Positions 8,985-17,719 of a stretch of DNA of 64,000 nt are shown piece after piece (within the stretch, counting starts at the first letter, position 1; the number at the start of each line of letters is the position of its first letter). Source of the stretch: Mucilaginibacter sp. KACC 22063 (GTDB lineage Bacteria > Bacteroidota > Bacteroidia > Sphingobacteriales > Sphingobacteriaceae); contig NZ_CP117877.1 of NCBI RefSeq assembly GCF_028736115.1, positions 2,232,001 to 2,296,000 on the forward strand, given 5' to 3'. A program made the translations under genes and the position numbers. Under the pieces are notes generated by a model. That model saw nothing but the letters and a program-made list of their open reading frames with translations, did no database searches and was not told the DNA's origin.

Positions 8985-10190
8985 TTATTTGTATTTGGAT
9001 AGCAGTACTTGTAAGCGTTGCATCCAGGCCTGGTCTACGCCTTCTAAATTAGTATATCGCCCGGCGCCGTCCAGTCCGGCATATTGGTAATAACCATTTA
9101 GCGCAGTGTTTTTTAACACCACGTTTATTGCATCAATATTTCCTTTTGCGTAATTCAGCCATGTGGTGTTATTGTCCGATTCATATAATTTAATCATGGC
9201 CTGGGTTGCCCAACCGCTGTAGCAGGGATTGATACGTATGTCATTGGTGTTAAAAATGAAAACGTTATGTGTTTTGTCCCACAGTGTTCTGATCATAGCA
9301 TTTCCTAATGCCTGTGCTTTGGTGTTATAAGTAGCGTCCTGCATGGCATCTGCATACAGTAACTCAGCTTCTATCATAATGGCGTTATCGTACGTAAATT
9401 TGTAAGTATCCTTAGTGCCATTCTTCTCAATCTGCCAGATATATAAGCCCGTGCTGCTGTCATACATCTGTGCATTAAGCCAGTTGTTTACAGATATAGC
9501 CCAGTTTTTATAATCAGTGATGCCTGTAATTTTGTAAAGCCTGCAAAACAGCTGGAGCGCAAGTGCATTTGATTGCGTTGGTTTAACAGTTTTATCAGTA
9601 GACCACCAAAAGCCTCCACCAAAATCATTATCCCACTGCCCACTGTTTATCAACCATTGCGCACAAGCTTGTGCCGCCTGCAGGTATGCGTCTTTATCCG
9701 CACTATCGCTTACATCATAAGCGGCCAAAAATGCCATGCCGGTAAGGGCGTTATCATCTACATATTTGCCACCGTTTGCATTACTTCCATCCAGTGATGC
9801 TGCTGCAAAAAGGCCACCGCTAACGCTGTTTTTATCTATCAGTTTATTAAGCCACTGCAATGTGTTTTTCATGTAAGGCTTATAGGAGGCATCGCCGTTT
9901 TGTACCATAGCCGCATCGGCGTATAACTGGCTGGCTACATACCATTCAAAAGCGCTGTTGGTATTTGTTGTTGTATTTACCCGGTAGCTTCCATAGGGCG
10001 TAGCATAGCCCGACAAAATATAACTATGCGTTGCCTTTGCATTAGTCAAATAAACCGACTCTGTTGGCTGAGTGGGTGGGGGATTGCCCGGATTGTTATT
10101 GCCGCCGCCACTGTCAGGGTTAACATTCGATTTACCGCATGATGCCAGCAGCATAATAGCAGCTATTCCACAACATAAATTGTTTTTCAT
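8985..10190 (-). CDS. GH76 alpha-1,6-mannanase-like lipoprotein
   Basis: The 401-aa protein has a lipoprotein signal (MKNNLCCGIAAIMLLASCG), then a Gly/Asn/Pro-rich linker (about residues 22-42), which is typical of outer-membrane surface lipoproteins. The catalytic Asp pair D145-D146 lies in KYVDDNALTGMAFLAAYD, and QWDNDFGGGFWWSTDK and PTQSNALALQLFCRLYK follow in the same order as in the other GH76 of this operon. It would cut the alpha-1,6-mannan backbone at the cell surface for SusCD uptake. A hairpin with T-run lies just upstream and may set its level relative to the SusE-like gene. The surface location is inferred. Confidence 0.88.
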   Translation of the reverse strand: MKNNLCCGIAAIMLLASCGKSNVNPDSGGGNNNPGNPPPTQPTESVYLTNAKATHSYILSGYATPYGSYRVNTTTNTNSAFEWYVASQLYADAAMVQNGDASYKPYMKNTLQWLNKLIDKNSVSGGLFAAASLDGSNANGGKYVDDNALTGMAFLAAYDVSDSADKDAYLQAAQACAQWLINSGQWDNDFGGGFWWSTDKTVKPTQSNALALQLFCRLYKITGITDYKNWAISVNNWLNAQMYDSSTGLYIWQIEKNGTKDTYKFTYDNAIMIEAELLYADAMQDATYNTKAQALGNAMIRTLWDKTHNVFIFNTNDIRINPCYSGWATQAMIKLYESDNNTTWLNYAKGNIDAINVVLKNTALNGYYQYAGLDGAGRYTNLEGVDQAWMQRLQVLLSKYK

Positions 10191-10195
10191 AATCG

Positions 10196-10229
10196 GAACA
10201 AAAATTACCAGCAGGCATGCCTGCTGGTA
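10196..10229 (-). terminator. Intra-operon hairpin with T-run (attenuator or partial terminator)
   Basis: Positions 10206-10229 form a perfect 24-bp palindrome (10-bp stem, CATG loop). On the minus strand it is followed at once by a run of five T, 6 nt before the GH76 ATG. This is the layout of a rho-independent terminator, yet it sits between co-directional operon genes. It could reduce expression of the three hydrolase genes relative to SusCDE, or protect the 3' end of a processed susE mRNA. Confidence 0.7.
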
Positions 10230-10243
10230 GCTTAATGGGTTAA

Positions 10244-11371
10244 TTAATTAACTGCGGTAGCCGTATGTGAGTATGGTGCTGATGCAGTAAAATATACATC
10301 TACCTTAGCGTTATGCGTATCTATCGAGGGATCAAACTTGTAGGTATTGTCCCACTGTGCATTGCCTACAGGTGTTAAATAAAAGTAACTGGCAGGCTGC
10401 CCGGCCGGCGCAGAATTATTTACGTTTGAGCTACCCAGGTATTCAACACCGTTAGAAGTGTGCAACACAAACTTATACCGTTCGTCCCGCCCCCATGAAA
10501 ACTGGTAGAACGTTACCGGGATTTTCGGATTTTCCCAGGTGCTGTTACCCATATAACTCAGTTGCCCGATCTCTGAATTGTAAGCCGACATGAAAAGCCC
10601 AAGCGACTGAATGCCTACAACACTACTGGTAGCCACATTAAAGTTAAGCCTTATCCTGTATGCAGATTTAGCCGCCGTTATAGTAGTAGTTCCGGCACCT
10701 TGTTGTATGATGCCTTTATCATCTAAATAATATTTGGTACCTGTGCTGCTAGCTTTATCTGTAAGCTGATACGTGCCCGGTTGCAAAGAAGTATAAAGCT
10801 CAAATACACCCGGTGTGATTTGTTTAAATGCCAGCGATTTTGAAATGTCGGCTGCTCCGGCTTCTGTAGCGGTTCCGGTTAAATATAAAGTTGTAGGTGG
10901 TATCGCAAATCCTGCAGGCCTTGTAACCTGTATGGTATTTGCAGATTGGCTTAACTGAACATTTGTTGCTTTTGATGCCATAACCGTCCACTTTATTGCA
11001 CCAGTGCTGGATGATGCAACGCCAGCTAAAGAAGCAATTTTGTTAAGCGTATCGGCAGGGATGGTAGCCTGTGTCTGTACACCAGAGCCATCTGAAAGTA
11101 TGCGATAAACAGGTTTGCTAAAATCGCCGCTTGCTTTGTCAAAGGCAACTTCATATAAAATTAAACCACCATCGGCTGCGGTGGCAGCGCTCCATTTAAA
11201 TGTCAAGCCTGCTCCGCCCGGTTCAAGGTTAAGGCTGGTGGCATTGGCTGGTGCTAATAAAGTACTTACTGCACTTACATTCATATCTAATGCCCGCTGG
11301 TCTTTTTTACAAGAGGATATCATGAGCAGCATTAGTAACCCTAATGCTGCTGTTCCAAAATTTTTTTTCAT
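10244..11371 (-). CDS. SusE/SusF-like outer-membrane lipoprotein
   Basis: A lipoprotein signal (MKKNFGTAALGLLMLLMISSC) leads into a SusE-type N-terminal domain with the phrase TFKWSAATAADGGLILYEVAFD, then a SusF/SusE-like C-terminal starch-binding-type region of beta-sandwich character. Such proteins sit at the cell surface beside SusCD and bind glycan without catalysis. It follows SusD by 28 bp. The longest frame begins at 11377 with TTG; the ATG at 11371 gives the normal lipoprotein signal and is chosen. The binding target is presumed to be alpha-mannan from the operon. Confidence 0.82.
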   Translation of the reverse strand: MKKNFGTAALGLLMLLMISSCKKDQRALDMNVSAVSTLLAPANATSLNLEPGGAGLTFKWSAATAADGGLILYEVAFDKASGDFSKPVYRILSDGSGVQTQATIPADTLNKIASLAGVASSSTGAIKWTVMASKATNVQLSQSANTIQVTRPAGFAIPPTTLYLTGTATEAGAADISKSLAFKQITPGVFELYTSLQPGTYQLTDKASSTGTKYYLDDKGIIQQGAGTTTITAAKSAYRIRLNFNVATSSVVGIQSLGLFMSAYNSEIGQLSYMGNSTWENPKIPVTFYQFSWGRDERYKFVLHTSNGVEYLGSSNVNNSAPAGQPASYFYLTPVGNAQWDNTYKFDPSIDTHNAKVDVYFTASAPYSHTATAVN

Positions 11372-11399
11372 AATCAATCAGGTAATAATTGGTGATTTA

Positions 11400-13028
11400 T
11401 TAATAGCCGGGATTTTGAGTTAGTTTTGGGTCTAAGCTGAGATCACCGGATGGTATTGCCCACAAGTAGTCGCGGTTTGGATCAAACCTGCGCTGCTGCA
11501 CACGGATATAGCCATTGTCTGTAGCGGGGTCCGAAGAGAATTTGGCACCATGTACATAACCATTTAACACATTTTCGGCAATTTTCCACCTGCGGATGTC
11601 ATCTATCCTTAATCCCTCTAAAGCTAATTCCACGCGGCGTTCGCGACGGATAACATTCGTTAAATCCCCACCTGGGAAATTTAAAGCAGCCTGATCGCTG
11701 AAGCCTGCACGTGCACGAAGCGCTCCGATGGTCTTATTCCAAACTGTTGCATCCATTTGGCCCAAGCTGTTTTTAGCTTCGGCATAATCTAATAAGATTT
11801 CAGCATAGCGGAACAAATGAAGGTTATTGCCTGACACAAAGTTTGCTAACGCTGATGGGTCAAAATATTTTCTCCAATAATAACCGGTAGGAGATGAGCT
11901 TTGACGTCCGGATGAGTATTCATCAGGTCCCGGGCGGGTTGGGTCGCTGCCTGGTTTGATATAAATTATTTTGCTGGTACCATTAACACCGCCGCCATTA
12001 TTCCAGTTATAACGGTCATAAACGATAGTTGCTGTTAATCTTGGATCGCGGTTAACATAAGGGTTGGTTTCATCATAGCCGGAAGCAGGGTCTGTAATGG
12101 TCTTGCCATTCAGCATAACATAATCATTTACCAGTTCCTGGGTTGGAGCCTGTGCATTCACCCTTCCGCCAACACTGTTAGGTGCAAAATCCCAATAGTC
12201 GCTCCAGGTACGGGTCGTTGCCGGGACATATTGCAGTGATAAAATCGTTTCCGGGTTATTCTTATTAGTAGCCGGATCGCTAAACAAGTTACTGTAATTC
12301 GGGTTTAATGAATAAGTGCCGTTTGCGCCGCTCATCAAACTTTCGCACACGGTAACTACATCAGCCATTCTATTGCCTTGGTAAAGTAGTACCCGGGCTT
12401 TTAAGGCCAGTACTGCACCTTTGGTTATCCTGCCGTTTTCAGCGGCAGGCAATTGGTCTTTTGATGGTAATGGAGGAAGAATTGCATCAAGCTCGCCCAA
12501 AATAAAATTAACGACATCTGCCTTAGGTGTGCGGGCAATGTTTTTTGCTTCTTCTTGTGAAATGTCATTATTTACCAGAGGGACATCGCCATACCATTTG
12601 GTAAGGTTAAAGTCTTCAAAAGCCCTGATAAAACGAACTTCTGCCTTTAAACGTGCAAGGTTAGTTGCACCAAGCGTTGTGTTTTTATCTACATTGGCTA
12701 AAAACTGGTTACAGGATTTTATAGTAGAATAGTAGTAAGCCCAGTCGCCTGCAAACTTAGGTGTTTGTGCGTTTGCGGTACCGCTGGCAATTTGTATCGC
12801 ATCGGCATTGGTTTGCGAATAAGCATTATCAGACAAAGCCTCAGCATTAAAGTATAATCCACTGTTATACATCAGGCTGTAGTTGTTATTTAATGCATTA
12901 TAAACGTTGGCATCGGTGTTCCAGAAGTTAAGCTCTGAATAAGCATCCGTAGGCGCAATATCTAATTTGCGGCATCCGGCAATTAATACCAGCGCAGCAA
13001 TGGAGAATGATTTATATAATGTTTTCAT
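11400..13028 (-). CDS. SusD/RagB glycan-binding lipoprotein of the mannan operon
   Basis: The 542-aa protein has a lipobox (LVLIAGC), the SusD N-terminal segment SELNFWNTDANVYNALNNNY, the helical repeat region AEVRFIRAFEDFNLTKWYGDVPLV, and the C-terminal signature RRERRVELALEGLRIDDIRRW ending LTQNPGY. SusD proteins form a lid over the SusC barrel and grip the oligosaccharide before import. It starts 18 bp after the SusC stop codon in the same transcript. Family assignment is firm; mannan specificity comes from the neighbouring GH76 and GH92 genes. Confidence 0.95.
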   Translation of the reverse strand: MKTLYKSFSIAALVLIAGCRKLDIAPTDAYSELNFWNTDANVYNALNNNYSLMYNSGLYFNAEALSDNAYSQTNADAIQIASGTANAQTPKFAGDWAYYYSTIKSCNQFLANVDKNTTLGATNLARLKAEVRFIRAFEDFNLTKWYGDVPLVNNDISQEEAKNIARTPKADVVNFILGELDAILPPLPSKDQLPAAENGRITKGAVLALKARVLLYQGNRMADVVTVCESLMSGANGTYSLNPNYSNLFSDPATNKNNPETILSLQYVPATTRTWSDYWDFAPNSVGGRVNAQAPTQELVNDYVMLNGKTITDPASGYDETNPYVNRDPRLTATIVYDRYNWNNGGGVNGTSKIIYIKPGSDPTRPGPDEYSSGRQSSSPTGYYWRKYFDPSALANFVSGNNLHLFRYAEILLDYAEAKNSLGQMDATVWNKTIGALRARAGFSDQAALNFPGGDLTNVIRRERRVELALEGLRIDDIRRWKIAENVLNGYVHGAKFSSDPATDNGYIRVQQRRFDPNRDYLWAIPSGDLSLDPKLTQNPGY

Positions 13029-13046
13029 GTCCTTCTAAATAATAGG

Positions 13047-16000
13047 TTAAAAAGTGATGTCGAGTCCGGCACCATAGAAGATAGGCAGCAGGTAGTTTCT
13101 CGCACTGTTTGATGATGAATTAGGGCTTACATTATTCCCAAATTCAGTTGTTTCAGGATCTATGAATTTTAGTTTTGAAAGCGTCAGCAGGTTCTGTCCG
13201 ATCAAAGAAACACGCACACGCTGCATACCTGCTTTGCGGGTAAGCTGCGTTGGTAAGGTGTAACCAATGTTAACGTTCTTCAACCTTACATAGGCGGCAT
13301 TGTAACGATACAGATCTGAACCTGTACGCCAGTTGTTGGTATTTGACGGAGACCCGATGGTAGCCAGTCTTGGATAACGGGCATCCGGGTTGTTAGGTGT
13401 CCAATAATCAGTCATGTGCTCATATAAGGTAGCACCATAATTGTAATGGAAAGGTTCTACAAGTTCGCCACGTAGAAACTCGTCACGTTGGCCAACTCCC
13501 TGAACAAACAGCGACAAATCAAAACCTGCAACAGCTACGCGATAGTTAAAGCCGAAAGTATAGTGCGGAAAGGGATTGCCGATCACGGTTTTATCCTTAT
13601 CGTCAATTTTTCCATCGCCGTTCAGGTCTTTGAATTTAACATCGCCAACACCTACAATGGCACCTGCCGGTTTAGGATAGCTGTTAACTTCGGCAGCAGT
13701 CTGAAAATAACCATTGGTTTCATAACCATAATACTGTGTGATAGGCTCGCCTACACGCCTGATTAACTGGTAAACATCCTGGTTATAAATAATCTGTTGG
13801 GTGTTGCCGGTTAATTGCAGCAACTTGTTTTGTGTGTTGCCTACGTTTACGCTAAAGCTTTGGCTCACCTTAGGTGTTTTCCAGTTGTAGGTAAGTTCTA
13901 ACTCCCAGCCATGATTGCCTACTTTAGCAACGTTGGCTACCGGTGGAGCAGCTCCAAAGATGGATGGGACATCCAGCGGGGTTTGCTGGATATTACTGGT
14001 TACCTTGTTAAAATAATCGAATGATCCTGTCAGCTTATTTTTAAACAGCCCAAAATCAAAACCGATGTTAAAGGTATGCGCACGCTCCCAGGTAAGCAGG
14101 GGATTAGATAAATTAGTACCTGCGCCACCCTGTATCACGTTGTTGAAACCATAAGCACCAGGATAGTTGAAGTAAGTAGTCAGGTAAGTATAATTACCGG
14201 CCGACTGATTGTTACCCACTACACCATAGCTTGCCCTTAATTTCAGGTTGTTCAGCGTGTTTCTGATACCTTCCATAAAGTTTTCTTCTGTGATCACATA
14301 ACCTGCGTTTACAGAAGGGAAAAAGCCATTGCGGTGACCTTTTGCAAACTTTGACGAAGCATCATCGCGGAAGACAAAGTCCAAGAAGTAACGGTTGCTG
14401 TAATCATAGCTGATCCTTCCGAAAGCAGACTGTAAGCTGTTGGCCTGAACCGTGATACTATTGTATGAGTTAGTTGCATCGATCAATGTACCAGTGGTCG
14501 CGTTACCAAAGACCGGGTCGGTCAACGTTTTTTGCAACTGAAACCCGCGCTGGCTGTACATTTCGCTCGAAACACCTAATGTGGCGCTGATGTTATGCGC
14601 ACCAATGGACTTGTTATAGCCCAGAAAAACCTGGGTATTGAATGAGTTATCTTTTGAGTTATTGTCGTAGGTAGTCAGGTCATTTCCATAAACTCCTGCA
14701 GGCAGATAGTTTACTTGTGTTCTTCTGAAAAAGTTGCCGTTGTTTTGAAGCGTACCGCCGAAAACGCCGGTCAGGCTTAGTTCATTGGTAATACTTAAAA
14801 CACCGGTCAGGTTACCGAATATGCGGTCGTTGTCAGCCTGGTTAAAACCACCTTTTTCAAGTATGCCGTATTCATTGTATTGTGAAGCTACGGGGTTAGT
14901 CAGATAGTTGCCATCGGCATCTGTCCAGCTGTAATTATGCGGAACCCGGTTTGCGTCGGCAAAAATGTTATTGTCGCCAACGCTGTTGGTTTTGTTCCTG
15001 GATTTGGTATAATCTAAAATGCCTGACAGCTTAAACCGGCCAATGGTAGCCGATTCGTTTAACCTGATGTTATATTTTTGATAACCGAACTTGTTACCAG
15101 AGCCGCCATTGCCAATAAAGTTACTCAGTTGGTTAAGGTAACCTGCTGAAATATAAAATGTATTTGTTGGGCCGCCACCACTTACACTTACGTTTTGTGA
15201 GGTTTGTGGTGCGTTGTAAAGCAGGTGGTTAATATCCCAGTTACCATCTCCCTGTGCAGCCAGTTGCTGTATTTGCTCTGGTGTGTAAGCAGGAGGGAGG
15301 CCCGAGTTTGCCAATGCCTCGTTTTTGTAATAAGCATTATCTGCACCGCTTACCTTTTTTACTAAAACATTAGGCTGTTGCAAACCGAAATTACCATTAT
15401 AAGTTACGGTTGGTTTCTGGTTCAGTTTGCCGGTTTTAGTGGTTACCAAAAGCACGCCGTTAGCGCCACGTGAACCATATATAGCTGCTGAACCTGCATC
15501 TTTAAGTACAGTTACACTGGCAATGTCATTTGGGTTTAAAAGGTTAAGATCATTAATAGATTGAGAAACAATACCATCGATAACCAAAAGCGGATCATTG
15601 TTGCCAGTTGTTGCAACGCCACGAATGTTAATGCTCGGGCTGCTTCCCGGGTCAAGCGAGCTTTGCTGAATGATCAGGTTGGGTGATTGCCCCTGCAAAG
15701 CCTGCGCCGGGTTTAATACCGGCTTATCATTGATGTCTTTAGCACCTACCGTACCAATGGCACTGTTGATGGTAGCGCGGCGTTGTGTACCATAACCCAC
15801 CACCACAACTTCATTCAATGCCTTGGTATTGTCTGGCTTTAAATTAATGTTTAACTGGGTCTTGTTACCGATAGCTACCGTCTGTGTAAGGTACCCGATG
15901 AACGAAAATGATAATGAACCATTCGCGTTTGCATCCGGAACGGTTAATTTATAATTACCGTTTACATCACTTATGGTACCCAGCGTGGTATTCACTAATC

Positions 16001-16223
16001 TTACTGTTACACCAGGCAGCGGCCGGCCCTGTTCGTCGGTAACCAAACCGGTTACCACAATGCTTGCGACATTGCTCAATTTGGTGCTGCCATCTTTATT
16101 GATTTTGGCGTAAGCACCCGGCGGGTTCAGGCACAGAAATGCAGCGGGCAGTAGCACCGGAATGGCCGCCCGATATACATGCCTTCGCATTTCTTTTGTT
16201 TTAAGTAAAAATTCAGATCTCAT
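13047..16223 (-). CDS. SusC/RagA TonB-dependent transporter of the mannan operon
   Basis: The 1058-aa protein has a long signal region ending near GAYA, a carboxypeptidase-regulatory-like domain (VTGLVTDEQGRPLPGVTVRL), the junction ALNEVVVVGYGTQ, a plug domain (LLVIDGIVSQS, AAIYGSRGANGVLLVTTK), and a beta-barrel ending in an aromatic residue (GLDITF). Unlike the two other complete SusC proteins of this window it lacks the N-terminal STN domain that contacts FecR. This fits control by the GntR repressor rather than by an ECF sigma. It would import mannan oligosaccharides across the outer membrane. The gap to the transporter gene is 59 bp. Confidence 0.95.
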   Translation of the reverse strand: MRSEFLLKTKEMRRHVYRAAIPVLLPAAFLCLNPPGAYAKINKDGSTKLSNVASIVVTGLVTDEQGRPLPGVTVRLVNTTLGTISDVNGNYKLTVPDANANGSLSFSFIGYLTQTVAIGNKTQLNINLKPDNTKALNEVVVVGYGTQRRATINSAIGTVGAKDINDKPVLNPAQALQGQSPNLIIQQSSLDPGSSPSINIRGVATTGNNDPLLVIDGIVSQSINDLNLLNPNDIASVTVLKDAGSAAIYGSRGANGVLLVTTKTGKLNQKPTVTYNGNFGLQQPNVLVKKVSGADNAYYKNEALANSGLPPAYTPEQIQQLAAQGDGNWDINHLLYNAPQTSQNVSVSGGGPTNTFYISAGYLNQLSNFIGNGGSGNKFGYQKYNIRLNESATIGRFKLSGILDYTKSRNKTNSVGDNNIFADANRVPHNYSWTDADGNYLTNPVASQYNEYGILEKGGFNQADNDRIFGNLTGVLSITNELSLTGVFGGTLQNNGNFFRRTQVNYLPAGVYGNDLTTYDNNSKDNSFNTQVFLGYNKSIGAHNISATLGVSSEMYSQRGFQLQKTLTDPVFGNATTGTLIDATNSYNSITVQANSLQSAFGRISYDYSNRYFLDFVFRDDASSKFAKGHRNGFFPSVNAGYVITEENFMEGIRNTLNNLKLRASYGVVGNNQSAGNYTYLTTYFNYPGAYGFNNVIQGGAGTNLSNPLLTWERAHTFNIGFDFGLFKNKLTGSFDYFNKVTSNIQQTPLDVPSIFGAAPPVANVAKVGNHGWELELTYNWKTPKVSQSFSVNVGNTQNKLLQLTGNTQQIIYNQDVYQLIRRVGEPITQYYGYETNGYFQTAAEVNSYPKPAGAIVGVGDVKFKDLNGDGKIDDKDKTVIGNPFPHYTFGFNYRVAVAGFDLSLFVQGVGQRDEFLRGELVEPFHYNYGATLYEHMTDYWTPNNPDARYPRLATIGSPSNTNNWRTGSDLYRYNAAYVRLKNVNIGYTLPTQLTRKAGMQRVRVSLIGQNLLTLSKLKFIDPETTEFGNNVSPNSSSNSARNYLLPIFYGAGLDITF

Positions 16224-16282
16224 TTTGTTGGTTTTAATTGGTAAATCGGTTATTAATGGGGTTTACATATTAGCGGCATGGG

Positions 16283-17719
16283 TTATGCTTGTTTTTTACT
16301 TTGCAGGTAATTATCTTCCCACGTTTTCTCTATGGTTTCTAATGATTTGCCTTTGGTTTCGGGTATCAGTTTATAGGTAAGCCAAAGGGCGGGAGCGCAG
16401 CAGGCTGCAAAAATCCAGAAGGTAAATGCCGGGCCCAAATCCTCTAAAAATGCCGGGGTTAACTGCCCAACGAAAAAGTTGCCGACCCAAAGCGAAAGTG
16501 TTGCCAGTGACATGGCTTTGCCGCGTATGGCGCGCGGAAAGATCTCGCCAACTACTACCCAGCAAACCGGGCCAAAGGAGAATGCAAAGCAGGCAATAAA
16601 CAGTAGGATGCCGCTGAGTATCCAGTAGCCCGAGACTATGCCTGCGAAGAAAAGTATGCCTATAAGAACAAGCGCAACAACGGCGCCGCCGATACCGGCA
16701 AATAATAAAGGTTTTCTTCCCCAGCGATCAACTGTGAAAATAGCTACGAAGGTGAAAATAACATTTACAAGGCCAATGGTTACCTGCCCGCCGAGTGCAT
16801 TATTTAATGCAAACCCGGCCTGTTCCAATATTTTAGGGCCATAATATATTACTGCGTTAATGCCGCATAGCTGAGAAAATAGAGGTAGTAACAAGCCGAT
16901 TAGTAAAGGCTTACGGTATACTGGTTTTAATAACTCTTTGATGCTTTGCTGGTCATCTGTTTTTTCACTTGTATGAAAATCATTGATCTCCTGTTCTGCC
17001 GACTGTTCCCCGTCAATTTTAATCAGGATATTTCTGGCTTTTGATACCCGGTTTTTCAATAGCAGCCATCTGGGTGATTCCGGTACCGCGAATAATGAAA
17101 ACAGGAATATAGCAGCAGGGACACTGCCCAGGCCAAGCATAGCACGCCAAGACTGATCAGAAAATATTTGTTTAAAACCCGCCCCAAAGAATTGATTTGT
17201 AGCATGATTGAGCAGGTAGGCATTAGAAAAGTAAGCAATAACAATCCCAATGGTAAGCGCAAGCTGGTAAAGGGATACCATCATGCCGCGTAACCTGGCC
17301 GGCGAGAATTCAGATATGTAAAGCGGCGAAACCATTGATGCCACACCGATACCTAATCCGCCAATTAACCGGAAGGCAATTAACTGTGAAAACGATTGCG
17401 ACCATGTACAACCGGCTGCCGACAAAAGGAACAGGACTGCAGAAATAATGAGTACTATTTTTCGGCCGTATTTATCGCTTAGTATACCTGAAAATGCGAC
17501 GCCTATAATGCAGCCCAATAAGGCACAACTTACAAACCATCCCTCGCTTACGGCATTGAGGTGGAAATCCGTCTTAACTAAGCTTACTGTGCCAGATATA
17601 ACCGCTGTATCAAAGCCAAAAAGGAAACCGCCAAGTGCAGCAATAACGCATACCAAATAAAGATAAAAGCTGCTTTTCTTAGTTACTATAGGCTGTGCTG
17701 TGTTTGTCATTCCCATCAT
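16283..17719 (-). CDS. MFS sugar porter (XylE-like), probable mannose importer
   Basis: The 478-aa, 12-helix protein shows the sugar-porter signatures GGFLFGFDTAVISG in helix 1, DKYGRK between helices 2 and 3, PESPRWLL before the central loop, DRWGRKPLL between helices 8 and 9, and PETKGKSLE at the end. These proteins are usually proton-sugar symporters of the inner membrane. The start overlaps the stop of the isomerase gene (ATGA), implying translational coupling; a second ATG lies 3 nt further on. Its place between mannose-6-phosphate isomerase and SusC makes free mannose the probable substrate, which would need a kinase not seen here. Confidence 0.92.
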   Translation of the reverse strand: MMGMTNTAQPIVTKKSSFYLYLVCVIAALGGFLFGFDTAVISGTVSLVKTDFHLNAVSEGWFVSCALLGCIIGVAFSGILSDKYGRKIVLIISAVLFLLSAAGCTWSQSFSQLIAFRLIGGLGIGVASMVSPLYISEFSPARLRGMMVSLYQLALTIGIVIAYFSNAYLLNHATNQFFGAGFKQIFSDQSWRAMLGLGSVPAAIFLFSLFAVPESPRWLLLKNRVSKARNILIKIDGEQSAEQEINDFHTSEKTDDQQSIKELLKPVYRKPLLIGLLLPLFSQLCGINAVIYYGPKILEQAGFALNNALGGQVTIGLVNVIFTFVAIFTVDRWGRKPLLFAGIGGAVVALVLIGILFFAGIVSGYWILSGILLFIACFAFSFGPVCWVVVGEIFPRAIRGKAMSLATLSLWVGNFFVGQLTPAFLEDLGPAFTFWIFAACCAPALWLTYKLIPETKGKSLETIEKTWEDNYLQSKKQA

